In this document: positions 6,961 through 14,072 of the stretch, piece by piece
Layout: each line of letters opens with the position of its first letter
Position numbering within the stretch: position 1 is the first letter of the stretch
Origin: JAZNQN01 sp045590195
GTDB lineage: Bacteria > Bacillota > Clostridia > UMGS1883 > UMGS1540
Direction of reading: 5' to 3'
Length of the DNA: 22,726 bases
Assembly (NCBI GenBank): GCA_045590195.1
Contig: JAZNQN010000002.1
Location: forward strand, 1 to 22,726
Made by a program: the position numbers and the translations under genes
The notes under the pieces: model-generated
What the model was told of the DNA's origin: nothing
Database searches by the model: none
Seen by the model: the letters and a program-made list of their open reading frames with translations, nothing else

Positions 6961-7917
6961 ATGAAAAGAGTATTTGCTTTAATGCTTGTGGTAATAATGC
7001 TTTTTGGCACGGTTATTCAGGCGGCGGAACTTGGAGATATATATGTGCAAACAAAATCTTCGTACGGCGAAATTGTTCAAAGGCTTTATAGCGGCGGAGC
7101 AAATGATGAGCAAATTATATCGTTTTTTGACGATGTTCAATACGAGCTTATTTTAAGCGTTAATCATTTGGATGACGAAAATTTTGACAAGGCAATGCAA
7201 AATGCCATAATAGCAGCACTGAAGTATAGCAAAAATCTTCCTGTCTATAATGCACTTTTATCACAGTTTTCAGAAGAAGCGGTATATTTCTTTAAAAATG
7301 GCGAAATTCCTGAAAGCTTAAAGCCACTTTATATGGAAATGAAGGAGAGTATTTTATCAAACGAAAGCCTTATGTTTAAAATAACCTGTCTGTTTTTAGA
7401 CCAGAATGATTTTGCGTGGGCAATGCCTGCAATTGAAGAAATGGTAAAAAGCGGTATAATTAAAGGTTATCCTGATAAAACCTTCAAGGGAAACGAAAGC
7501 ATTACAAGAGCTGAATTTACCAAAATGGTTGTTATGGCGTTTGCCGGAAACGATACAGAGGCAACAAGCAATTTTTACGATGTTAAGGCAGAAGACTGGT
7601 ATTATTCATATGTGTCAACCGCCAAAAAGCTTGGAATTATAAACGGATACGATGGAAATGTTTTTAAACCAAACGAGAAAATCACAAGACAGGACATGGC
7701 TGTTATTATAAAAAATGCAAAATTCAAAGATGCAAATGCATCCGCCATTAAATTTACAGATGTGGCCGAAATTTCAGATTATGCACTGGGTGCAGTTTCA
7801 TCACTTTCGGGAAAAGGCGTTATAAACGGAATGGGCGATGGCTCGTTTGCACCAAAAAGCTTTGCAACAAGAGCACAGGCGGCACAGATGATTTATAATG
7901 CAATGAGTACGCAGTAA
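6961..7917 (+). CDS. Secreted S-layer-homology protein, short
   Basis: This 318-residue protein has a signal peptide (about 1-21, ending VIQAA) and an unrecognised helical region (about 22-150). Three C-terminal SLH repeats follow at about 152-199, 204-258 and 265-316. Their pocket motifs are TRAE, TRQD and TRAQ, so only the first is canonical. It should attach non-covalently to the secondary cell-wall polymer. It lacks the Ig-like domain and Pro/Thr linker of its larger neighbour, which suggests a partner rather than a duplicate. GAGGTG lies eight bases before the ATG. The gene ends in a strong bidirectional terminator that separates it from the convergent GH20 gene. Confidence 0.9.
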   Translation: MKRVFALMLVVIMLFGTVIQAAELGDIYVQTKSSYGEIVQRLYSGGANDEQIISFFDDVQYELILSVNHLDDENFDKAMQNAIIAALKYSKNLPVYNALLSQFSEEAVYFFKNGEIPESLKPLYMEMKESILSNESLMFKITCLFLDQNDFAWAMPAIEEMVKSGIIKGYPDKTFKGNESITRAEFTKMVVMAFAGNDTEATSNFYDVKAEDWYYSYVSTAKKLGIINGYDGNVFKPNEKITRQDMAVIIKNAKFKDANASAIKFTDVAEISDYALGAVSSLSGKGVINGMGDGSFAPKSFATRAQAAQMIYNAMSTQ

Positions 7918-7929
7918 AAAAAGACATAG

Positions 7930-7962
7930 AAAAAAGATGATGTGATACACATCATCTTTTTT
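7930..7962. terminator. Bidirectional intrinsic terminator
   Basis: A perfect 15-base inverted repeat (7930-7944 with 7948-7962) surrounds a three-base ATA loop. Its outer six pairs are A/T, so each strand reads a GC-containing stem followed by T6. It lies between the convergent short SLH gene and the GH20 gene and should stop transcription from both sides. Confidence 0.93.
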
Positions 7963-7965
7963 GTT

Positions 7966-9810
7966 TTACAGTGTTTCTACAGTTATGCCATCTTTTCCTT
8001 CAAATACAATACTTTCAATTTCTTTTTCGGGGTATGGGTTTTTATAAGCTGTTTTATAATACGTTTTACCGTTTTTATCTATTGGGTAAGTTGCGCCCAT
8101 AACCTCGATATTAGCAGATACAATTGCTTCGGTAGAATCTGATATTGTAGCACTTCCATCTGAGTGTGTTCGTATATTATAGCCGTATATTACAGGGAGT
8201 TTGGCAGTGGTTTTATCGGTATAGGTTACTATGTAGTTGCCGATTGTCCAGTCTTCTTCCACAATATAAAATCCATCGTAGAAAACCTTATACGGGCGGT
8301 GGTGGTCGGTTGTGTGGGTTACTTCAATTATACTTTCGCCAAGGGTTTTCAAATATCTTTGATAAAGCTCAGTTTTTGTGAGCTCAATAAGCTGTGCATG
8401 CATATGGTTATCGTATTCACTGTTCCAGAAAATCCATGCAGTTGTAATAAGAGAGTAATTCTGGCCATTTCTCTGCATATAAACTTCCTCGGGTGAGCCC
8501 CAGTTTGAAACAAATCCGCCTGCTACAAAACCAATACGTTTTCTGTAATCTTTAAGTGCATCTGCTCTGAAATTACCATAAACAGAGGTAAATCCAAGCT
8601 CTTCAATTTCTTTTTCTTCTACATATGAGCAAAGCGACCAATACCACTGAAGCTGAATAATATCTGTTGGCAGATAATATCTGCAGCGCCAGAGGGTTGG
8701 AGTAGTTTTACTTCCGGTACCACCTACAGGAAATCTTGTTCCGTCGGCATTATTTATGTATGCGTTGTAAAGCTTTTCGCCCCACATAATTGTTTTTATA
8801 TTTTTTGATTTGATATAATTGTGTATTTTAATAATATCGTTTGCGTAAAGTAGAACCGGATCAAGGCCCTTGCACTTATCACAAACTGCAAGAGTATAAC
8901 ATTCGTCGTGACCTATGTTTATATAATTTGGATTAAATACATCAATTACTTCGTCGAGTATATCAAAAACAATTTCGTAAGATTTTGGGTTTGAAGGGCA
9001 ATATGTATCAGGATATTTATCTTCTTCTCTTTCGTTAAGCTCAGGGTGTGCCATAACAATGTAGTCGCTGTGACTGAGAGACGGAACTTCAGGAATTACC
9101 TCAAGCTCTCTCTCGCGGCAGTATTCCACAATGTCGCGCATTTGCTCCTGTGTTATATATGAGCCTGCGCCGTTGTCGGCATGAATTGAGTTTTTTGCCC
9201 ATTTGCCGTTGCCGCTTGACTGAATGCGGGCAGCCTCATATGGAGTTTTATTAACCTCGCTGCAAAACTCAATCCATTTTTCATTGATTTCGGGGTGTTT
9301 TTTATATTCCATTGCACCGCCGACTTCGATTATTATGGAGTTATACTTATAATATATCATTGTATCAACCATTCTTTTGAATGTATCAATACTGTTTTGG
9401 CCGGGGGTATAAACTCTGTAACCACGAACGCTTTTATCGGGGCAATCGAACAAAAGCATAGGAGCAATATTCTGGCTTTCCATAAGCTGTTTCAAGGTTG
9501 AAACGCCATAAATAAGCCCACGGCTTCCGGGGGAATAAATATTTATTTCATCGCCGGTGATTTCGATGGCGTAGCTTTCATCATTTTCGGAAAATTTATC
9601 GCCGATTCTATCTGCCAAATTTTGAGGAATACCTGTTATCAAAGAAACTTTAACTGTTTTGTTACCGGAGGCATTTGCCAAGGTGTTTTTGGCATATTTT
9701 AAAGCGTAGCAATCTTTTTCGGCAACAACCGCTGAACTATTTGAAATTTCAAATTTATCGCCATAGTATTCTACAAATCTGAATTCAAAAAACATATTTT
9801 CAATTTTCAT
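7966..9810 (-). CDS. GH20 beta-N-acetylhexosaminidase
   Basis: This 614-residue enzyme belongs to glycoside hydrolase family 20 and should remove terminal beta-GlcNAc or beta-GalNAc by substrate-assisted catalysis. Residues about 1-105 form the alpha/beta GH20b-like domain. The TIM barrel begins near DKSVRGYRVYTPG. The catalytic pair is D302-E303 in INIGHDECY, where the Asp orients the substrate acetamido group and the Glu is the acid/base. EVPSLSHSDYIV is another conserved barrel strand. The C-terminal 120 or so residues look like a small beta domain. No signal peptide is present, so it is probably intracellular. The ATG follows GAGGTGA. It is divergent from a ROK regulator, a frequent pairing in amino-sugar use. 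Linkage and sugar are not readable. Confidence 0.92.
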   Translation of the reverse strand: MKIENMFFEFRFVEYYGDKFEISNSSAVVAEKDCYALKYAKNTLANASGNKTVKVSLITGIPQNLADRIGDKFSENDESYAIEITGDEINIYSPGSRGLIYGVSTLKQLMESQNIAPMLLFDCPDKSVRGYRVYTPGQNSIDTFKRMVDTMIYYKYNSIIIEVGGAMEYKKHPEINEKWIEFCSEVNKTPYEAARIQSSGNGKWAKNSIHADNGAGSYITQEQMRDIVEYCRERELEVIPEVPSLSHSDYIVMAHPELNEREEDKYPDTYCPSNPKSYEIVFDILDEVIDVFNPNYINIGHDECYTLAVCDKCKGLDPVLLYANDIIKIHNYIKSKNIKTIMWGEKLYNAYINNADGTRFPVGGTGSKTTPTLWRCRYYLPTDIIQLQWYWSLCSYVEEKEIEELGFTSVYGNFRADALKDYRKRIGFVAGGFVSNWGSPEEVYMQRNGQNYSLITTAWIFWNSEYDNHMHAQLIELTKTELYQRYLKTLGESIIEVTHTTDHHRPYKVFYDGFYIVEEDWTIGNYIVTYTDKTTAKLPVIYGYNIRTHSDGSATISDSTEAIVSANIEVMGATYPIDKNGKTYYKTAYKNPYPEKEIESIVFEGKDGITVETL

Positions 9811-9838
9811 TTAAATCACCTCGAATTAAATTTAGTAA

Positions 9839-9867
9839 AGTATATCACAGCGGTATAAAAAAGTCAA
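9839..9867 (-). promoter_or_regulatory. Promoter of the GH20 gene
   Basis: On the minus strand, TTGACT (9862-9867), a 17-base spacer and TATACT (9839-9844) give a near-consensus sigma-A promoter. The predicted start is about 20 bases upstream of the GH20 start codon. The close match implies strong basal activity, so regulation is more likely by repression. Confidence 0.8.
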
Positions 9868-9874
9868 TTAACAG

Positions 9875-9903
9875 TTGCAAAAAGAACCAAAATCATATAT
9901 ACT
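9875..9903 (+). promoter_or_regulatory. Promoter of the ROK regulator gene
   Basis: TTGCAA (9875-9880), 17 bases, then TATACT (9898-9903). The predicted start is near 9910. The -35 boxes of this promoter and the GH20 promoter lie only seven bases apart, back to back. The spacer contains the first copy of a 13-base direct repeat. Confidence 0.75.
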
Positions 9904-9924
9904 TATGGTATAAAGAACTAAAAT
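9881..9924. promoter_or_regulatory. Direct-repeat operator candidate for the ROK protein
   Basis: AAAGAACCAAAAT (9881-9893) and AAAGAACTAAAAT (9912-9924) differ at one of 13 positions and start 31 bases apart, close to three helical turns. The first lies in the promoter spacer and the second at or just after the predicted start of the ROK gene. Occupancy would block transcription, so autorepression is likely. The GH20 promoter begins 14 bases to the left of the first copy and could also be affected. Operator identity is inferred. Confidence 0.6.
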
Positions 9925-9957
9925 TACATAACCTGAGTTATATTTTGGAGAAGAGCT

Positions 9958-11103
9958 ATGTTAAATCAAGTTGGAAATGTGCAGTTAATGCAAAAAATCA
10001 ATCGACTTAAAGTTTTGAATTACATAAGGGAAAAAGGAATTGCTTTCAGGCCTGAAATTGCAAAGGCAACGGGGCTTTCGCTTTCATCGGTTACAAATAT
10101 TGTTTCGTATCTCATTTCAAAAAACATTATCGAAAGCGACAGCGGCTTTGTTAAAAGTACTGTTGGAAGAAGGGCTGATGTTTTAAAATTCAGCGCGTCA
10201 TCATATAACCTTATATGTGTTTTGGTTGAACACGGCGCTATGACTGTTTCTTTTTGCGACCTTTCCGGAAACGTTATTGAAGAGAGCCGCAAAAAAGTTA
10301 AGGCAGGCTCGGGAAAAGATTTGGTTTCGGATATTGTTTCAAGAGTTCAGGAAACCATAGACAAATATGGAAACAACAGGATTTTAGCCGTTGGTATTGC
10401 TCTTTCTGCCCTTGTTTTGAAAGATGAAATTTACTCGGCGCCACTTAATTTACACATTCCGCTTTTTAAAGAAAGCGTAAGCGAAAAAATAGGACTGCCT
10501 GTTTTTGTTGAAAACATAACAAGTGCAAAAGCAGTTTGGCAGTTTAAAGGAAAAAGCAAAACCGACGGAAATGTTTTATTTTTAGACCTTGATGAAGGTA
10601 TTGGTGCAGTTCAGTTTATAAAAGGAAATATAAACAGAAGCGCGGCAGGAGAAATAGGGCATACAAGCGTTGAGGCTGACGGCGAGCGGTGTGTTTGCGG
10701 AAATTACGGTTGCCTTGAAACTATAAGCAGCTACGATAAAATTTTATCGCTTGCAAAAGAAAACGGATTTCAAAGCGTTGCCGAGGCAGAAAAAAGCAGT
10801 GATGCTACACTTCGAAATAAGGTTTTTGCGAAAAGCATAAAATATCTCGGTATTGGAATTTCAAACCTTGTTACTCTTTTTAACCCTGACCAGCTCTGTA
10901 TAAATTTAGGCTCGTTTAAAAACTGTCCCAAGGTTTTAGACAGCGCTGTTGGCGAAATGATTGGCCGCACTTATGAAATTTTTACAAAAAATCTGGGTAT
11001 AAAATATGTTGATATAACTTCCGGTGAGGTTGTGCGCGGGGTAACCCTTTATATGTGTGACACAATTTTCAGCCTTGATTTTGAAAAAGGTTTTATTGAA
11101 TAA
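9958..11103 (+). CDS. ROK-family transcriptional regulator (NagC/XylR type)
   Basis: This 381-residue protein joins an N-terminal winged helix-turn-helix (about 14-62, with FRPEIAKATGLSLSSVTNIV) to a ROK sugar-binding fold. The zinc motif CVCGNYGCLE (C245, C247, C252, E254) and EIGHT (232-236) are intact. The phosphotransfer elements are degraded. The position usually holding the catalytic Asp in a NDA-like motif reads ENITSA (185-190), and the glycine-rich VPG loop reads ALSALV. It should therefore sense a sugar without phosphorylating it. GGAGAAG precedes the ATG. Divergence from GH20 suggests a hexosamine-type effector, as for NagC, but this is inference. Confidence 0.92.
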   Translation: MLNQVGNVQLMQKINRLKVLNYIREKGIAFRPEIAKATGLSLSSVTNIVSYLISKNIIESDSGFVKSTVGRRADVLKFSASSYNLICVLVEHGAMTVSFCDLSGNVIEESRKKVKAGSGKDLVSDIVSRVQETIDKYGNNRILAVGIALSALVLKDEIYSAPLNLHIPLFKESVSEKIGLPVFVENITSAKAVWQFKGKSKTDGNVLFLDLDEGIGAVQFIKGNINRSAAGEIGHTSVEADGERCVCGNYGCLETISSYDKILSLAKENGFQSVAEAEKSSDATLRNKVFAKSIKYLGIGISNLVTLFNPDQLCINLGSFKNCPKVLDSAVGEMIGRTYEIFTKNLGIKYVDITSGEVVRGVTLYMCDTIFSLDFEKGFIE

Positions 11104-11120
11104 TTGCCTGAAAAAGGGAT

Positions 11121-11149
11121 AAAATATTCCCTGACGGGAAAATTTTGTT
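11121..11149 (+). terminator. Probable terminator of the ROK gene
   Basis: AAAAT-A-TTCCC (11121-11131) pairs with GGGAA-A-ATTTT (11136-11146) across a TGAC loop, with one A-A mismatch, followed by GTT. It begins 18 bases after the stop codon. The stem is modest and the T run short, so efficiency is uncertain. Confidence 0.55.
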
Positions 11150-11178
11150 AAGAATTTATTATAAATTGCAAAAAAACC

Positions 11179-11207
11179 TTGTAAAAAGGCAGGGTTTGTG
11201 TTAGAAT
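11179..11207 (+). promoter_or_regulatory. Promoter of secG
   Basis: TTGTAA (11179-11184), 17 bases, then TAGAAT (11202-11207). The expected start near 11214 gives a leader of roughly 28 bases with TGGAGG before the ATG. An eight-pair imperfect inverted repeat (11174-11181 with 11190-11197, one G-U) overlaps the -35 box and spacer. Confidence 0.65.
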
Positions 11208-11241
11208 AACATTAAATAATATATATGTGGAGGTGTTTTTT

Positions 11242-11478
11242 ATGCAGATAGCTGTTACAATAATACATATAATTATTGCTGTTGCTTTGGTAGTAGTTGT
11301 ATTGTTACAACAGGGTAAAGATGCAGGTTTGTCAGGTGTAATTGGTGGAGAAGGCGCAGATTCCTTCTACGGCAAAAACAAAGGCAGAAGCCTTAATGCA
11401 ATTTTGGCAAAGGTTACTGCTGTTTTGGCAGTGTTGTTCATTATAACATCATTGATTTTGTCAATCGCATTCAAATAA
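11242..11478 (+). CDS. secG: SecG preprotein translocase subunit
   Basis: This 78-residue protein has two hydrophobic segments (about 3-22 and 52-76) joined by a polar loop rich in Gly and Lys. The end of the first segment and the loop read VVVVLLQQGKDAGLSGVIGG, the SecG signature. SecG joins SecY and SecE in the membrane channel for secreted proteins. I chose ATG 11242 over an in-frame GTG at 11227, because TGGAGG (11228-11233) overlaps the upstream codons and serves the later ATG. It has its own promoter and terminator and lies immediately upstream of rnr and smpB, a common order in Bacillota. Confidence 0.93.
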   Translation: MQIAVTIIHIIIAVALVVVVLLQQGKDAGLSGVIGGEGADSFYGKNKGRSLNAILAKVTAVLAVLFIITSLILSIAFK

Positions 11479-11492
11479 TAAAAAGACCTGTG

Positions 11493-11522
11493 CCGCCTCG
11501 GTATAAGAGGCGGTTTTTGTTT
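11493..11522 (+). terminator. Intrinsic terminator after secG
   Basis: CCGCCTC (11493-11499) pairs with GAGGCGG (11507-11513) over a seven-base loop and is followed by TTTTTGTTT. No clear separate promoter was seen between it and rnr, so some read-through into the rnr operon is likely. Confidence 0.9.
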
Positions 11523-11563
11523 CGGGGCATATTTGCTTAAATTCAGCCTGAAAGGAGATTATT

Positions 11564-13627
11564 ATGGATAAAAAAGAAAAGCTTTTGGGTTTTTTGGAAA
11601 ATCAGGCAAAGTTGCCCTATCTTGCAGAAGAAATTGCTTTAATGCTTGGGGCTGAAAACGCAGATGAGGTAACTTTTTTCCTTGAAGAACTTTTGGCAGA
11701 AGGAAAAGTTTTAAAAACGAAAAAAGGCAGATACGAAGCGGCAAAAAAACGCGGAATTTATACCGGCGTTTACAGGCACAATGCCAAAGGTTTTGGCTTT
11801 GTTACCCCCGATGAAGGAGAAGATTTTTTTATTTCAGACAAAAACCGTGGCGGAGCTTTTTCAGGTGACACTGTTACGGTTTCTGAAATTAAAAGCCGGA
11901 AACACGGCCGTGAAGGCGCAGTTTGCAGCATTGTAAAGCGTAGCAACGAAACTGTAGTTGCAATTTACAAAAGAGGTATTGCCACAGCTTGTGATGCTTC
12001 TCTTGATATGAAAATTAAAATTTCAGAGCCTTCAAAAGAATACGAAAACTGCCGCGTTGTTGTTAAAATTGAAAACTTTAAAAGGCTTTTAGGCAAAGTA
12101 ATAATAAACCTTGGAAGCCGCAGGGAAACCGAAAGCGAAATAAGAGGAATAATGTACGAATACGGCATTCCTGAAAAGTTTCCCGAAGGTGTTTTAGAGG
12201 CGGCAAAAGATATTCCTTCTGAAATTTCAGAAGAAGAATACGAAAAAAGAAAAGATTTAAGAACTTTAAAAACAATTACAATTGACGGCGCCGATGCCAG
12301 AGATTTAGACGATGCTATTTCTTTGGAGAAAAACGGCGAAAATTACAAACTTTATGTTCACATTGCCGATGTTGCTCACTTTGTAAAAGAAGGCGGCGAG
12401 ATAGATGCTGAGGCTTTTAAAAGAGGCACAAGCTGCTATTTTCCTGACCGCGTTTTGCCCATGCTGCCCGAAGCACTTTCAAACGGGCTTTGCAGCCTAA
12501 ACCCCGGGGTTGACCGCCTGGCCCTTTCTACAGCAATGGTTATTGACGAAAAGGGAGCAGTTATATCTTATGAAATTATGCAGTCGGTTATAAAAAGCGA
12601 CTACCGAATGGAATATGGCGCCGTAAGTGAAATGCTTGAAAGTGAAAAAAGCGAAAAATGGAACGGCTTTGAAGATATACGCCAGATGCTTTATGATATG
12701 AAAAAGCTTATGGAAATTCTCAGAAGGCGGCGTTTTGAAAAAGGAAGCATTGATTTTAATATTTCCGAGCCTAAAATAATTATGGGCGAAAACGGCGAGG
12801 TTTCGGATGTTGTACTGACAAAGAATACTGTTTCAAATATGATAATTGAAGAATTTATGCTTTGCTGCAACAAAACCTTGGCGGAGCATGCTTTCTGGGC
12901 GCAGCTTCCGTTTGTTTATCGTGTGCACGAGGCGCCAAAAGAAGAAAAAATTGATACTTTCAGAAAATTTATTGCACTTTTTAATTTGAAAATTCCGGGA
13001 AGAGCCACAGGGGAAAGACTTATGACTCTTCTTGAAAAAATAAAAAACACACCGCCTGAAAAGGCTATTAACACGCTTCTTTTAAGAAGCATGGCAAAGG
13101 CTTTATACAGCCCTGAAAACACAGGCCATTTTGGTATTGGAGCAACATATTATTGTCATTTTACTTCGCCCATAAGGCGTTATCCCGACCTTTTTTGCCA
13201 CAGAATTATCAAAAAAAGCCTTGAGGGCGGAGATGTGACGGTGTTTTTTGAAAAGGCGGCTGTGGCGGCAGAGCACTCCAGCGAAAGAGAAGATGCTGCA
13301 GACAATGCAGAGCGTGATGTAGTTCGCCTTAAAATTTGCCAGTATATGAAAAACCACGTTGGGCAGGAATTTGATGCAACCATATCTTCGGTTACAAATT
13401 TTGGCTTTTTTGCCGAGCTTGACAACGGCATTGAAGGCCTTTGCCGGGCGGAGTATATTAAAGGCGACTATTATGTTTACGACGAGCGCCTTTTACAGCT
13501 TCGTGGCGAGCGAACAGGAAAAACCTTTAACATTGGCGACAGAGTAAAGGTTTTGGTTGCCGCAGTTGACATAGAGGCAAGGTATATTGACTTTTATCTT
13601 ATAAAGGGAGGTCAGAATGGAAAATAA
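11564..13627 (+). CDS. rnr: Ribonuclease R
   Basis: This is a 687-residue 3'-to-5' exoribonuclease of the RNB family that degrades structured RNA and takes part in rRNA and trans-translation quality control. An N-terminal winged-helix region (about 1-58) precedes two cold-shock-like domains (about 62-125 and 130-190). The RNB catalytic domain follows, with metal-binding D241, D247, D249 and D250 in DGADARDLDDA. A block with ATYYCHFTSPIRRYPDL is typical of the family. An S1 RNA-binding domain occupies about 599-684. GGAG precedes the ATG. The end overlaps smpB by 11 bases, a functional pairing because RNase R degrades mRNA released by tmRNA-SmpB. The C-terminal Lys-rich tail of the E. coli enzyme is absent, as is common in Bacillota. 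Confidence 0.95.
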   Translation: MDKKEKLLGFLENQAKLPYLAEEIALMLGAENADEVTFFLEELLAEGKVLKTKKGRYEAAKKRGIYTGVYRHNAKGFGFVTPDEGEDFFISDKNRGGAFSGDTVTVSEIKSRKHGREGAVCSIVKRSNETVVAIYKRGIATACDASLDMKIKISEPSKEYENCRVVVKIENFKRLLGKVIINLGSRRETESEIRGIMYEYGIPEKFPEGVLEAAKDIPSEISEEEYEKRKDLRTLKTITIDGADARDLDDAISLEKNGENYKLYVHIADVAHFVKEGGEIDAEAFKRGTSCYFPDRVLPMLPEALSNGLCSLNPGVDRLALSTAMVIDEKGAVISYEIMQSVIKSDYRMEYGAVSEMLESEKSEKWNGFEDIRQMLYDMKKLMEILRRRRFEKGSIDFNISEPKIIMGENGEVSDVVLTKNTVSNMIIEEFMLCCNKTLAEHAFWAQLPFVYRVHEAPKEEKIDTFRKFIALFNLKIPGRATGERLMTLLEKIKNTPPEKAINTLLLRSMAKALYSPENTGHFGIGATYYCHFTSPIRRYPDLFCHRIIKKSLEGGDVTVFFEKAAVAAEHSSEREDAADNAERDVVRLKICQYMKNHVGQEFDATISSVTNFGFFAELDNGIEGLCRAEYIKGDYYVYDERLLQLRGERTGKTFNIGDRVKVLVAAVDIEARYIDFYLIKGGQNGK

Positions 13628-14072
13628 AACAATTGCGCAGAACAAAAAAGCATATCACGACTATTTTGTTTTAGAAACATATGAAGCAGGAATTGAGCTT
13701 TTCGGAACAGAGGTTAAATCGCTTCGAGCAGGCAGAGTTAGCCTTAAAGACTGTTTTGCAGATATAAAAAACGGGGAATTATTTGTTTACGGAATGCACA
13801 TAACCCCTTACGAAAAAGGAAATATTTTTAACAAAGACCCCTTGAGAGTTAAAAAGCTTTTAATGCACAAAAGAGAAATTATGCGTCTTTTTGGTGCGGT
13901 TATGAAAGACGGATGTACTTTAATTCCATTATCTCTTTACTGGAAGGGAAGTCACGTAAAAGTTTCCCTTGGGCTTTGCAAAGGTAAAAAGCTTTACGAT
14001 AAGAGGGCAGACGCGGCTAAAAAATCGGCCGAGAGGGAAATTGACAGAAGTTTAAAGGAGCAGCTGAGATGA
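13617..14072 (+). CDS. smpB: SmpB, tmRNA-binding protein
   Basis: SmpB, 151 residues, carries tmRNA to stalled ribosomes. Typical features are the start NKKAYHDYFVLETYEAGIEL, the loop GTEVKSLRAGRVSLKDCFA, and HITPYEKGNIFNKDP. The basic C-terminal tail, KKLYDKRADAAKKSAEREID, enters the vacant mRNA channel. The length is normal. The start lies within the last codons of rnr, with GGGAGG before it, and the stop overlaps the next gene by four bases. No tmRNA gene (ssrA) lies beside it in this window, although it often follows smpB in other genomes. Confidence 0.96.
   Translation: MENKTIAQNKKAYHDYFVLETYEAGIELFGTEVKSLRAGRVSLKDCFADIKNGELFVYGMHITPYEKGNIFNKDPLRVKKLLMHKREIMRLFGAVMKDGCTLIPLSLYWKGSHVKVSLGLCKGKKLYDKRADAAKKSAEREIDRSLKEQLR

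Noticed and set aside
11227..11241. GTG start for SecG
   Set aside because: It overlaps the TGGAGG site that serves ATG 11242.
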